DNA from: Orbaceae bacterium ESL0727
GTDB taxonomy: Bacteria; Pseudomonadota; Gammaproteobacteria; Enterobacterales; Orbaceae
Length of the DNA: 64,000 nucleotides
Direction of reading: 5' to 3'
Assembly (NCBI GenBank): GCA_029433345.1
Contig: JAQTHY010000001.1
Location: forward strand, 62,001-126,000
Part shown: in pieces, positions 1-8,611 of the stretch
Position numbering within the stretch: the first letter of the stretch is position 1
Layout: every line of letters begins with the position of its first letter
Notes under the pieces: generated by a model
The model's input: only the letters and a program-made list of their open reading frames with translations
Database searches by the model: none
What the model was told of the DNA's origin: nothing
Translations under genes and position numbers: made by a program

Positions 1-40
1 ATAAATTCACATAATCAATTCCCTGAATAATGGGCTTATG

Positions 41-104
41 TTATAACTAACGTGTTATAACTAAATCGTTACAACTAAATCATTACAACTAAACTGCTAC
101 AACT
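41..104. repeat. Short tandem repeat, 14-bp period (TTATAACTA family)
   Basis: Five units with a 14-bp period are visible. The shared core is ATAACT in the first two units and ACAACT in the last three (starts near 43, 57, 71, 85 and 99). The array lies just downstream of ribA on that gene's strand. The reverse complement of the core, AGTTATAA, is the core of two other intergenic arrays in this window (13255-13313 and 45455-45501). No function is evident. Confidence 0.75.
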
Positions 105-123
105 CACACACTCAAACTCAACG

Positions 124-813
124 CTACCGATCGCTATCATTAGGTGATAATGGGTGATGATGTAAATGCAACAAATGCCCCATTTTACTGGCTTTTGTTT
201 CTAAATAGTGTTCATTATTGGGATTTTCACCGACTTCGAGGGGAACACGCTCGGTGATCTCAATGCCCGAATCTTCAAGCACGCGAATTTTTTCTGGATT
301 ATTGGTCAGTAAGCGTATCTGCTTCACACCCAATAATTCCAACATATCAGCACAAAGCGTAAAATCACGTTCATCGGCTGCAAAACCGAGTTGATGATTA
401 GCTTCGACGGTATCCATCCCTTGATCTTGCAATGCATACGCACGAATTTTATTTAGCAAGCCAATATTCCGCCCTTCTTGCCGATGATAAAGTAAAATCC
501 CGCGGCCCGCTTTGGCAATTTGTTTGAGTGCCGCTTCGAGCTGAAAGCCACAATCACAACGTAAACTAAACAGCGCATCACCGGTTAAGCATTCGGAATG
601 AATACGCGTCAAAATCGGTCCGCTTGCCGCTGAACTCTCGCTTTTAGATGAGCCATTTTTTAGCGTATCATCTTTGTTATCAGGGATCTGCTGGATATCA
701 CCCATCACTAAAGCAACGTGATTTTTGCCGGTTGCGATTTCTTCAAATCCGACAATCGTAAATTCTCCCCATCGAGTAGGTAATTTTGCTTCGGCAACGC
801 GTCTTAACTGCAT
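124..813 (-). CDS. ribA: GTP cyclohydrolase II
   Basis: Opens the imidazole ring of GTP, releasing formate and pyrophosphate, as the first step of riboflavin synthesis in the cytosol. The zinc-binding cysteines C75, C86 and C88 are visible (SECLTGD then LRCDCG), followed by the active-site segment HRQEGRNIG near residue 110. The rest is very close to E. coli RibA. Two features are unlike the E. coli protein: an insertion of about 24 Lys/Ser-rich residues at roughly 41-65, just before the zinc site, and a histidine-rich C-terminal tail (HLHHHPLSP). The start is supported by GGAG upstream of the ATG. Gene order ribA-pgpB-lapA-lapB is as in enterics, although here ribA is transcribed away from pgpB. 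Confidence 0.95.
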   Translation of the reverse strand: MQLRRVAEAKLPTRWGEFTIVGFEEIATGKNHVALVMGDIQQIPDNKDDTLKNGSSKSESSAASGPILTRIHSECLTGDALFSLRCDCGFQLEAALKQIAKAGRGILLYHRQEGRNIGLLNKIRAYALQDQGMDTVEANHQLGFAADERDFTLCADMLELLGVKQIRLLTNNPEKIRVLEDSGIEITERVPLEVGENPNNEHYLETKASKMGHLLHLHHHPLSPNDSDR

Positions 814-1187
814 GATTATCTCCGTTATTCGTCTTTGCTATCTTAGATTTAGCAGCTGTGAGTCATAGCGCACTCGCTGTGAAAAATCCTTCACACCGCT
901 TTTCATCGGTGATAGTGAGTGACATAGAATTCGTTATCTTTTCGTTAATCTTCAATGGTAATGAGTATATAAGCTATTGTTACTATGTTAGAATAAACCT
1001 ACAAACTCAACTGTACCAAGTAAATACCCATTGTTTTGCTAAGTGGCTACTTATTTCGCCGTCGATCATCGACGACGTTTAATAAAGAACAGGCTATTTT
1101 ATAGAATATTGCTCGATGTTCTCGTTATTTTCGCCACCCGTAAACGGAATGAGTATAGACTCAATTATACTTAATAGGATTTTGTAG
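814..1187. other. Intergenic region between ribA and pgpB
   Basis: Divergent promoter region of 374 bp. A 74-codon open frame at 858-1082 has no ribosome site or recognisable motif and I do not accept it as a gene. AGGA at about 1177 precedes the pgpB start. I see no riboswitch-like structure. Confidence 0.5.
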
Positions 1188-1940
1188 ATGGGGTTAATTC
1201 TAAAAAAAACAATCGTTGCTTTCTCTCTTTTTCTCGTCATACCATTAGTGGTTATTGCAATGGATTGGCATTGGCAACCGGAATTTTTGACTACTATAGC
1301 ACATTATTCATTATTGATAACAGAAAGTGCAGGGTCAACATGGGCGATTATCACCTCAGCATTCTTGTTTGTGCTTTTCTGTTTATTACTGCCTGTTAAA
1401 CGACTTAGCCAAATTATCATTTTATGGATCATCTTATTTTTAGCGATCTTATCTGGGCAGATGATTAAAAGTGTAGTGAAAACTTGTACCAAAGAACCCC
1501 GTCCTTATGTGTTATGGATGGCACAAACCGCACAACTCGATCAGCATTATTTCTATTCTTTACCTAAAGCTGAAAAAAAAGCGTTAGTCTTCGAATATGC
1601 AAACCAATATCCGGTTATTCCTCATTGGCTAACCAAACATTGGGAGAGCGAAACAGACTATTCTTTACCTTCAGGGCATACCCTATTTGCCACAACTTGG
1701 GCATTTTTAGCTTTATTATTTTTAGGATTTAAGCGGCATTATATTGTTGTTTCGTTAATTATTGCTTGGGCCGTGGCCATCGAAGTAAGCCGATTAATGT
1801 TGGGGATGCATCACCCAATCGATCTTATTTTAGGCATATTATTGGCTTGGACAATCTCAGTTATTGGTTATTTTTGTGCTAAAAAATGGCATATACTCAC
1901 TGACCGTCAAGATAAGCTAAAATATAATGTTCTCTCATAG
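1188..1940 (+). CDS. pgpB: Phosphatidylglycerophosphatase B (PAP2 family)
   Basis: Inner-membrane lipid phosphatase that removes phosphate from phosphatidylglycerophosphate and, in E. coli, also from undecaprenyl pyrophosphate. All three PAP2 motifs are present: K98 to R105-P106 (KTCTKEPRP), P161-SGH164, and S201-R202 with H208 and D212 (SRLMLGMHHPID). Five to six hydrophobic segments flank these motifs, and a long periplasmic loop lies between the first two motifs as in PgpB. Length is 250 residues, near the E. coli size. It sits upstream of lapA, the enteric order. The start has AGGA 10 bp upstream. Confidence 0.93.
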   Translation: MGLILKKTIVAFSLFLVIPLVVIAMDWHWQPEFLTTIAHYSLLITESAGSTWAIITSAFLFVLFCLLLPVKRLSQIIILWIILFLAILSGQMIKSVVKTCTKEPRPYVLWMAQTAQLDQHYFYSLPKAEKKALVFEYANQYPVIPHWLTKHWESETDYSLPSGHTLFATTWAFLALLFLGFKRHYIVVSLIIAWAVAIEVSRLMLGMHHPIDLILGILLAWTISVIGYFCAKKWHILTDRQDKLKYNVLS

Positions 1941-2090
1941 AACAGAACCGGATACGTTATTATCTAGGGCACGATTTGATTGACTAAATCAATAAAATAA
2001 CTCACCCGCTAACAGGGTAATGCGTGTATAGTAGAGTGGTAAAATAGTAGAATTGCCGAAAACGATAAAACTGTTAAAAAGGTCTTGATT

Positions 2091-2396
2091 ATGAAATTTG
2101 TGATACTGTTTCTATTGATTATTGTTATTTTTGCCATATCTATCACAGTGGGCGCCAGTAATGATCAACTCGTAACATTTAACTATTTGATCGCGCAAAC
2201 CGAAATCAGATTATCGACCTTATTGGCGGTTTTGTTTGGTTCTGGTTTCTTAGTCGGTTGGGTATTAACAGGAATCTTCTTTTTAAGAGTTGAATTACGT
2301 CTAACAGCAACAAAACGCAAGTTGGCTAAATTACAGAAAAAATATGACGATGAAATCGCCAATAAACAGAAAGATCAATTAACCACAACCAATTGA
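2091..2396 (+). CDS. lapA: Lipopolysaccharide assembly protein A
   Basis: Small inner-membrane partner of LapB that helps coordinate LPS assembly and turnover of LpxC. Two hydrophobic helices (residues about 2-20 and 40-64) are followed by a charged coiled-coil tail rich in Lys and Glu, the LapA (formerly YciS) layout. I place the start at the ATG at 2091, because AAAAAGG lies 8 bp upstream. A TTG two codons earlier is also in frame but badly spaced. lapB follows after 91 bp, so the two are probably cotranscribed. Confidence 0.9.
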   Translation: MKFVILFLLIIVIFAISITVGASNDQLVTFNYLIAQTEIRLSTLLAVLFGSGFLVGWVLTGIFFLRVELRLTATKRKLAKLQKKYDDEIANKQKDQLTTTN

Positions 2397-2487
2397 TAAC
2401 GATAACAACGCATGACGACTATCCATAAAATAGTCTGTCAATTAATTCACTGCTACTGATTAGATCAGAAAAGTAAAATAGGAAACT

Positions 2488-3660
2488 ATGTTTGAACTGC
2501 TGTTTTTGCTATTACCTATTGCTGCCGCTTATGGCTGGTATATGGGGAGCCGAAATGCGAAACAAAAACATCTTGATGATTCAAACCGTTTGACACGTGA
2601 ATATGTCGATGGTTTGAATTTTCTATTGTCTAATCAAAAAGATAAAGCTGTTGACCTTTTCCTCGATATGCTAAAAGAAGATGAAGGCACACTTGAAGCT
2701 CATCTAACTTTAGGCAATCTATTCCGTTCTCGTGGCGAAGTCGATCGTGCAATTCGTATCCACCAAGCATTGATGGAAAGCGCTTCACTCACCTTTGAAC
2801 AACGACTATTGGCTATCCAACAACTGGGACGCGATTATATGGCCGCTGGTTTTTACGATCGCGCCGAAGAGATGTTTTTACAATTGATTGATGAAGATGA
2901 GTTTCAGCAATACGCATTACAACAATTAATTGTGATTTACCAATCAACCAGTGAATGGGTCAACGCCATCAATGTGGCAACCAAATTAGTCAAACTTGGC
3001 AACACCAAATACAATAAAGAGATTGCCCAATTTTATTGTGAATTAGCTTCGCTCGCCATCGCGGGTGACGATCTCGATAAGGCTATCGCACTGTTACAAA
3101 AATCAGCCGCCGCCGATGCGAATTGCGCACGCACATCTTTAATGTTAGGTCGAGTCTTGATGGCGCAAGGGCAAATTGAAAAAGCGATTATTCACTTTGA
3201 ACAGATCCTACAGCAAGATAAATTATTTATCGGTGAAGCGTTACCTTTTCTAAAAGATTGTTACACACAGCTGCATCGTGAAGATGAACTTAACGCTTTT
3301 TTAAAGCGTTGTGTCGAAGAAGATACCGGCAGTGTGGCCGAATTAATGTTAGCCGATAGGATTGATGCCACCAATGGTCGCGATGCGGCGCAATATTATA
3401 TTTATCGTGAGCTACTAAAACATCCCAACTTAAAAGGATTTTACCGTTTAATGGATTATCAATTGGCTGACGCAGAAGCCGGACGTGCTAAAGAAAGCTT
3501 ACTATTATTGCGCAATATGGTGGGTGAACAGATCAAGGCAGTGCCAAATTATCGTTGCGAAAAATGTGGTTTTACCGTGAACTCCATTTATTGGTTATGC
3601 CCGGCATGCCGTTCTTGGTCAACCATCAAACCTATCCGCGATTTTGATCACCACGGATAG
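2488..3660 (+). CDS. lapB: Lipopolysaccharide assembly protein B
   Basis: Membrane-anchored adaptor that regulates LPS synthesis by promoting FtsH-dependent degradation of LpxC (known for E. coli LapB/YciM). The N-terminal hydrophobic anchor (residues about 1-18) is followed by a series of tetratricopeptide repeats. The C terminus carries a rubredoxin-like zinc knuckle with two Cys pairs, CEKCG and CPAC, separated by about 13 residues. The 390-residue length fits the family. It follows lapA in the usual operon. In E. coli pyrF comes next; here a TatD-type nuclease gene follows instead. Confidence 0.94.
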   Translation: MFELLFLLLPIAAAYGWYMGSRNAKQKHLDDSNRLTREYVDGLNFLLSNQKDKAVDLFLDMLKEDEGTLEAHLTLGNLFRSRGEVDRAIRIHQALMESASLTFEQRLLAIQQLGRDYMAAGFYDRAEEMFLQLIDEDEFQQYALQQLIVIYQSTSEWVNAINVATKLVKLGNTKYNKEIAQFYCELASLAIAGDDLDKAIALLQKSAAADANCARTSLMLGRVLMAQGQIEKAIIHFEQILQQDKLFIGEALPFLKDCYTQLHREDELNAFLKRCVEEDTGSVAELMLADRIDATNGRDAAQYYIYRELLKHPNLKGFYRLMDYQLADAEAGRAKESLLLLRNMVGEQIKAVPNYRCEKCGFTVNSIYWLCPACRSWSTIKPIRDFDHHG

Positions 3661-3775
3661 CCATGATGATCGCCCGCTATTTTTGCCCCTTTGTCAGAAA
3701 GAGGCGTTAACAGACAATAGCTTACTAGCAACAAACTACTATCCATAAATAATTATCAAAACAGTATAACTTATT

Positions 3776-4651
3776 ATGCCAAACAATATGTCAGAAAATA
3801 GACTCTTTATAGTCGACTCTCACTGTCATTTAGACAGCTTAGATTATCAAACCAAATCGATCGCCGATGTCCTACAAACCGCCCAAGAGCGTGGTGTTAA
3901 GCACTGTTTGAGTGTGGCGACAACACTGTCCGGTTATCAAACTATGCGCCGTCAACTGCATGCTTATGAACAATATGATAATGAACAATGTGACGGTGAA
4001 TCATCTCACCGTCATACGATTCCTTATCTGCGGCGACTCTCGTTTTCGTGTGGTGTCCACCCGCTTAATTTAGATGATGAACCTTTCGATCTGGCGTTAT
4101 TTAGCCAATTAGCGCAAGAAGATCACGTTGTTGCGCTGGGTGAAACTGGCTTAGACTATTACTATCAGCAAGATAATTTAGCTCAACAGCAAAATGCATT
4201 CCGTGAGCATATCCGACTCGGTCGTCAACTAAATAAACCGGTTATTGTGCATACCCGTAATGCGCGAAAAGATACCCTCGACATCCTCAAAGAAGAACAG
4301 GTATTATCCGGTGTTTTACACTGTTTTACCGAAGATAAAGAGACAGCTAAACAGCTATTAGATTTAGGTTTTTATATCTCATTTTCGGGTATTTTGACGT
4401 TTAAAAATGCAGCGGATCTACGTGATGTTGCCCGTTATGTGCCACTTGATCGCTTGTTAGTCGAAACTGACTCTCCTTATTTAGCACCTGTGCCTTATCG
4501 CGGTAAAGAAAATCAGCCCGCCCATGTTCGCGAAGTGGCTGAATATCTTGCAGCCTTAAGAGACGTATCACTGCTCACGCTCGCCCAACAAACAACAGAG
4601 AATTTTTGTCAACTGTTTCAACTCAAAAAGGATTGTCTAGATGCAAAATAA
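3776..4651 (+). CDS. ycfH: TatD-family metal-dependent hydrolase (YcfH type)
   Basis: Predicted metal-dependent DNase/hydrolase of the TatD family with a TIM-barrel fold. Metal-site motifs are visible: SHCHLD near residue 17, GETGLDYYY, VIVHTR, LHCFTED and VETDSPYLAP. Sequence similarity to E. coli YcfH is close over the full length. The stretch of about 30 residues after the first helices (LHAYEQYDNEQCDGES and onward) is longer than in E. coli. The gene overlaps the start of roxA by 11 bp, which suggests translational coupling. A second ATG at 3788 is an alternative start; neither has a strong ribosome site. Confidence 0.9.
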   Translation: MPNNMSENRLFIVDSHCHLDSLDYQTKSIADVLQTAQERGVKHCLSVATTLSGYQTMRRQLHAYEQYDNEQCDGESSHRHTIPYLRRLSFSCGVHPLNLDDEPFDLALFSQLAQEDHVVALGETGLDYYYQQDNLAQQQNAFREHIRLGRQLNKPVIVHTRNARKDTLDILKEEQVLSGVLHCFTEDKETAKQLLDLGFYISFSGILTFKNAADLRDVARYVPLDRLLVETDSPYLAPVPYRGKENQPAHVREVAEYLAALRDVSLLTLAQQTTENFCQLFQLKKDCLDAK

Positions 4652-5771
4652 ATTACAGATCAATTGGGATGATTTTCTCACCCATTATTGGCAAAAAAAA
4701 CCGGTCATTTTACGTAAAGCATTTCCTCATTTTGTCGATCCGATTACCCCCGATGAATTGGCAGGCTTAGCCATGGAAGAAGAGCTCGATAGTCGCATTG
4801 TTTCGAATAAAAATGGTGTATGGGACGCACAATTCGGCCCTTTTCGAGAATATGACCATTTAGGCGATACCAATTGGAGCCTACTTGTGCAAGCTGTTGA
4901 TCATTGGCATGCGGGCGCTGCAACATTGATCGAACCGTTTCGCTGCTTACCCCAATGGCAATTTGAAGATCTGATGATCTCTTATGCAACAAAAGGGGCA
5001 GGCGTTGGGCCGCATATTGATAATTATGATGTTTTTATCATTCAAGGCATGGGAACACGGCGCTGGAAAGTGGGTGATCGTAATGAACATTATAAGCAAT
5101 TCAATGCCCATAAAGCGCTATTACATGTTGAAGAGTATGACCCTATTATTGATGAAGAACTAACCGCGGGTGATATTCTCTATCTGCCAATCGGTTTTCC
5201 ACATAATGGTGTGTCGCTCAATGAATCGCTTAGCTACTCTGTCGGCTTTAGAACGCAAACTTCGCAAGATTTATTAAGTCACTTCGCAGATTATGTGATT
5301 GATAATTTACCACGCGGTATCTTTTATCAAGATCCTGATCTCCATCTACCTAACGATCCTTATCAACTGCAAAATAATGAGCTGAGCAAATTACAAAATC
5401 AAATGATTGATTTAATCAAAACCCCAGCACTGTTTAATGATTGGTTTGGTCAATATATCACACAGCCGATGCACGAACTGAACATTGTGCCTGTCGATCC
5501 GCCATATCAACAAGACGAATTTAACGATAAGTTACAAGCCGGCGATTTATTGCATAAAGTACCCAGCATCCGGATTTTAAAAGTGGGGGATAAGGGTTAT
5601 ATCCATGGTGAAAAAATAGCATTACCATTACCGATTATTGATTTGCTATGTCGTCATGACACACTAAGTTATCAAGATTTAGCTGATAATGCGACGCTAA
5701 ACGTGATGCGGGATCTTGTCAATAAAGGTTATTGGTACTTTGACGAAGATGAAAGTGAAGAAGAAGAATAA
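4641..5771 (+). CDS. roxA: 50S ribosomal protein L16 3-hydroxylase
   Basis: JmjC-type 2-oxoglutarate/Fe(II) oxygenase; the E. coli homologue RoxA (YcfD) hydroxylates an arginine of ribosomal protein L16. The iron ligands are visible as HID (GPHIDNYDVF) and a later histidine in GFPHNGVSLN. The RRWKVG strand typical of this family follows the first ligand pair. The C-terminal part (after about residue 215) forms the dimerisation and winged-helix region, ending in an acidic tail (DEDESEEEE). Length of 376 residues is normal. It begins inside the end of the TatD-family gene. Confidence 0.92.
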   Translation: MQNKLQINWDDFLTHYWQKKPVILRKAFPHFVDPITPDELAGLAMEEELDSRIVSNKNGVWDAQFGPFREYDHLGDTNWSLLVQAVDHWHAGAATLIEPFRCLPQWQFEDLMISYATKGAGVGPHIDNYDVFIIQGMGTRRWKVGDRNEHYKQFNAHKALLHVEEYDPIIDEELTAGDILYLPIGFPHNGVSLNESLSYSVGFRTQTSQDLLSHFADYVIDNLPRGIFYQDPDLHLPNDPYQLQNNELSKLQNQMIDLIKTPALFNDWFGQYITQPMHELNIVPVDPPYQQDEFNDKLQAGDLLHKVPSIRILKVGDKGYIHGEKIALPLPIIDLLCRHDTLSYQDLADNATLNVMRDLVNKGYWYFDEDESEEEE

Positions 5772-5808
5772 AACTATACTCTGACACAACGCTTAACAAT
5801 ACCGTAAT

Positions 5809-5844
5809 GGATGTTTCAGAACTACCATACGTTTATGTCAAATA
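5809..5844 (+). repeat. Dispersed ~30-bp repeat, copy A
   Basis: Reads GGATGTTTCAGAACTACC followed by ATACGTTTATGTCAAAT. The same sequence recurs, with changes mainly in the centre, at 7970-8005, 20019-20052, 32965-32998, 48150-48188 and 60029-60063. This copy and the inverted copy at 7970 bracket the FtsX/ATPase gene pair. All copies are in spacers or CDI fragments, none inside an intact gene. Confidence 0.85.
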
Positions 5845-5886
5845 TCAACTAATAAATGCGCAATAACATACATATTATTCGTTATT

Positions 5887-5926
5887 TTAACATTCAGATT
5901 AATCGCAATATTAGTCTGAATGTTAA
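5887..5926. terminator. Inverted repeat, probable bidirectional terminator
   Basis: A perfect 12-bp inverted repeat, TTAACATTCAGA and TCTGAATGTTAA, with a 16-bp loop. It lies between the convergent ends of roxA and the ABC ATPase gene. There is no long T run, so termination is inferred from position and stem strength. Confidence 0.5.
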
Positions 5927-5959
5927 TCTAAAATGATTCGCCTCAATATTATTCTAAAT

Positions 5960-6007
5960 ATTCATTTAACTATTCACTTAGCTACTCAGTTAACTATTCA
6001 TTATCAC
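5960..6007. repeat. Short tandem repeat, 12-bp period
   Basis: Consecutive 12-bp units ATTCATTTAACT, ATTCACTTAGCT, ACTCAGTTAACT and a decayed ATTCATTATCAC. The array abuts the 3' end of the ATPase gene. It is AT-rich, and I see no protein-coding reading for it. Confidence 0.6.
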
Positions 6008-6014
6008 CTAACTA

Positions 6015-6683
6015 TCAGTTCTCATTTAATTTGCCTTTTGCCATCGTTAACACCCGCTGGCTATAACGCGCAACATCATTATCATGGGTGACCATTAACA
6101 GTGCCGTCCCTTGCTGATGGATATCCATAAAAAGTTGCATAATATCTGCGGCAGTTTCTTCGTCTAAATCACTGGTTGGTTCATCAGCAATAATCAGTTT
6201 AGGTTGGCAAATTAATGCTCGTAATATCGCAACTCGGCGCATTTCCCCCCCCGACATATTGGCAGGGTAAGCATCTTGCAACGCGCTCATTTTAGCCTTT
6301 TCGAGCAAGGTTTGTGCATAAGCCAGGCTCTGTTTGCCGAGACGGGGCGTTAAATAAAAAGGTAAGCGGATGTTTTCTAATACTGTCAAATTGGGTAATA
6401 AACTGCTCCCTTGTGGCACATAACCTATATGTTGATTACGAAAGGCTGATACTGCGTTATCATCTAAATCAAACAAATTGGTATTATTCAGCGTAATCTT
6501 ACCTTGTGTGGGAGTGAGTAGCCCCGCTATCATATTTAACAAAGTAGTTTTACCACTTCCTGATTTGCCCATAATGCAGACAAATTCATTATCCTGCAAT
6601 GTGAAATTAACATTATCCACTGCCGCTACTGTTTGCTTACCGCGCGGGTACGCTTTGCGTAAATTTTTAATATCAAGCAACAT
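6015..6683 (-). CDS. ABC transporter ATP-binding protein (MacB/LolD type)
   Basis: ATPase subunit that powers the FtsX-like permease encoded just upstream. Walker A (GKSGSGKTTL, near residue 40), the signature MSGGEMRRV and Walker B (LIIADEPTSD) are all intact. At 222 residues it is a stand-alone ATPase of the class pairing with MacB/LolC-type mechanotransmission permeases. Its start lies 1 bp from the permease stop, and AAGGGG precedes the ATG. The pair forms the tail of the iron operon, but a 180-bp gap and the repeat copies at 5809 and 7970 set it off from the genes upstream. Substrate unknown. Confidence 0.88.
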   Translation of the reverse strand: MLLDIKNLRKAYPRGKQTVAAVDNVNFTLQDNEFVCIMGKSGSGKTTLLNMIAGLLTPTQGKITLNNTNLFDLDDNAVSAFRNQHIGYVPQGSSLLPNLTVLENIRLPFYLTPRLGKQSLAYAQTLLEKAKMSALQDAYPANMSGGEMRRVAILRALICQPKLIIADEPTSDLDEETAADIMQLFMDIHQQGTALLMVTHDNDVARYSQRVLTMAKGKLNEN

Positions 6684-6684
6684 A

Positions 6685-7896
6685 TTATTCCCCTTCCCTC
6701 AAGGTACTGTAGGTATCAAATTTGGTTATCGATAAGGCAGAATAGATACTGGCTAATGGACCAATAATTAGGGTGAGAACAAAAACGACACTCGCATAAT
6801 AGAAGGTATCAGCTAAGCCAATGTTGACACAAGGTAGACCAATCGATCGGCAGATCAAGATGCTAAAGGCATACAGCAGCACACCGGCAATCACAATACC
6901 GGCAATACCACCTAATGCGCTAATAATGAGTGATTCACGCAGTAACATATTGACCAACATTTTACGCGAAGCCCCCATAATCCGTAATAGACTGATTTCC
7001 CGCTTACGTTCATTAAGGGTCGCGGAAAAAATCACAAAGATCACAATCACTGCCAAGATCCAAAAAATAGCAGACAAACTATAAACAAGTGTTGAAAAAC
7101 TGGTCAACCATTTCGCAATACTGGTCAACATCCCTTTTGTCATCACAAAATCGATATTATAGTCGACCGCATATCTAGGCATAATCTGATTAACAATATT
7201 TTTAGGCTCGTAATCAGAATCAACCTTAATAAAAATAGATGACGCATAATCAGCGAAATGATCAACATCACCCGCTACTAATCCTGCCTCTTGCATTAAA
7301 TTATGTGCCGCTTGTAAGGTCATAAATACCGATGTATCAAATCCCATTCCCGTGCTATCCATTTTGGCTACAATTTTAAACGGATGATTAAAGAAGATAA
7401 TTTCATCGCCCACCTGCGAGGTAATTTTCGAGCCGACAACCACTTCGTTATCGGTCAGTGGACGTGTCAGTTCTGTTTGTAGCCAAGGTTTAATCACAAA
7501 ATCACTCTGTTGATCAAAACCGATTAACTGAACTTTTGACGAACAACAACTTGCGCCAAGAGAGGCAATAAATAACTGTGGCGAAACCGCACTGATACCT
7601 TTTATATCTTTCAATTTATCCACTAAGTCCGCTTTCAAATAAAAGCTACTCGGCTCACCACGCAACAACGCCACTTCTAGGTTCTTCTCATAACCATATG
7701 GCACAATCAAAATATCGGCGCCTAACCTATCTGCCATCCCTGATATGCCCAAACTCAAATTTTTCATCAAAACACTGCCGCCAAATAAGGTGGCGGAAAA
7801 GAGCATAATGACAATGATAAGACAGCAACTTCGGAAAGGTCTGCGTTCTATATTACGCCATGCCAAATTTGACATGGTAAGTGGTTTTTCTTGCAT
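6685..7896 (-). CDS. FtsX-like ABC transporter permease
   Basis: Predicted inner-membrane permease of the MacB/FtsX fold. One N-terminal helix (about residues 25-45) is followed by a large extracytoplasmic domain of roughly 220 residues. Three C-terminal helices follow, with the conserved segment EISLLRIMGASRKML at the start of the FtsX domain. The extracytoplasmic domain contains an adjacent cysteine pair (GASCCSSK), and CRSIGLPC lies in the last loop. It is translated with the downstream ATPase. A related permease pair lies upstream in the same block, so this looks like a second, duplicated or acquired transporter. Confidence 0.87.
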   Translation of the reverse strand: MQEKPLTMSNLAWRNIERRPFRSCCLIIVIMLFSATLFGGSVLMKNLSLGISGMADRLGADILIVPYGYEKNLEVALLRGEPSSFYLKADLVDKLKDIKGISAVSPQLFIASLGASCCSSKVQLIGFDQQSDFVIKPWLQTELTRPLTDNEVVVGSKITSQVGDEIIFFNHPFKIVAKMDSTGMGFDTSVFMTLQAAHNLMQEAGLVAGDVDHFADYASSIFIKVDSDYEPKNIVNQIMPRYAVDYNIDFVMTKGMLTSIAKWLTSFSTLVYSLSAIFWILAVIVIFVIFSATLNERKREISLLRIMGASRKMLVNMLLRESLIISALGGIAGIVIAGVLLYAFSILICRSIGLPCVNIGLADTFYYASVVFVLTLIIGPLASIYSALSITKFDTYSTLREGE

Positions 7897-7969
7897 GGAG
7901 ATATCTCATTTTTAATCAGACGCGTTATTAAGTCGAACGTTGATGTAAAAGTATGTGAATAAATAAAAA

Positions 7970-8005
7970 ATTTTACATAAACGTATATATGTTCTGAAAC
8001 ATCCA
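7970..8005 (-). repeat. Dispersed ~30-bp repeat, copy B
   Basis: On the minus strand it reads GGATGTTTCAGAACATAT then ATACGTTTATGTAAAAT. It is in inverted orientation relative to copy A at 5809, with the same end facing the enclosed permease/ATPase pair. It interrupts the spacer between the DUF4418 gene and the permease gene. Confidence 0.82.
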
Positions 8006-8036
8006 GATAAAATTTCCCTTCAATTTCATCTAAATA

Positions 8037-8066
8037 GGCGAGAATCTATTATTCTCGGCCTTTTTT
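8037..8066 (+). terminator. Terminator-like hairpin facing the plus strand
   Basis: A GAGAAT/ATTCTC stem with a 5-base loop is followed by six T residues on the plus strand. All genes around it are on the minus strand, so it cannot end them in the normal way. It may stop antisense transcription or be part of an inserted segment together with the neighbouring repeat copy B. Confidence 0.35.
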
Positions 8067-8077
8067 ATGAAGATTTT

Positions 8078-8527
8078 CTAGTTAGCCTTTTTATTTAGGT
8101 AAAGCGTATTAAGGATAGCCACAATAAAAATGACCGCCGATAACAGCACTTCGCCCGGCAAAGTACCCGCATGACAATCCATCATTTCGCCAGGGCAGAC
8201 ACCAATTAATAAGGTTGGAATCGCAGCGACTAAAAGCGCAATACAGGCTAACGCCATGCTTAGTCCCATACGGATAAACAGTGTGCGTGAAAAAAGCATC
8301 AATAAACCTATCACCACAATAACACTACCAATACCGATTTCAGCCTGCCTAGTCCAGTGACATCGCATAATATTACCTACCGCATGTACTGAGTCGTGCA
8401 TCGCGGTATCAGACGGTATACTCATAGGATTCGGTAATGGACAAACCGGTAAAATATAAAGGGGGATCGTAATCACTAACAGTCCAGCGATCATAAAAAA
8501 TAGTGCTGAGATAATTCGGTTTTGCAT
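8078..8527 (-). CDS. DUF4418 family membrane protein
   Basis: 149-residue protein with four predicted membrane helices (about 7-27, 63-85, 88-108 and 125-143). Between helices 1 and 2 is a periplasmic segment with CPLP and a lone CHW, and after helix 3 is a CPGEMMDCHAG segment. These cysteine/proline patterns match the DUF4418 family, which is found beside FtsX/ABC genes. Function is not established; the Cys/His/Met residues on the outer face could bind metal, which is my inference. AAGGA precedes the start. It lies between two ABC modules. Confidence 0.75.
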   Translation of the reverse strand: MQNRIISALFFMIAGLLVITIPLYILPVCPLPNPMSIPSDTAMHDSVHAVGNIMRCHWTRQAEIGIGSVIVVIGLLMLFSRTLFIRMGLSMALACIALLVAAIPTLLIGVCPGEMMDCHAGTLPGEVLLSAVIFIVAILNTLYLNKKAN

Positions 8528-8611
8528 ACAACTGATATCCTTTAATATTGTAAATTTTATGACGATTATTCATTATGTTATGAACGCTTTATTTATTCAC
8601 GACTGACGCAA

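Noticed and set aside
858-1082. 74-codon open frame between ribA and pgpB
   Set aside because: No ribosome site and no recognisable motif; it covers the divergent promoter region.
814-1187. Search for an FMN riboswitch or other RNA near ribA
   Set aside because: None of the conserved RFN-element segments could be found by eye.
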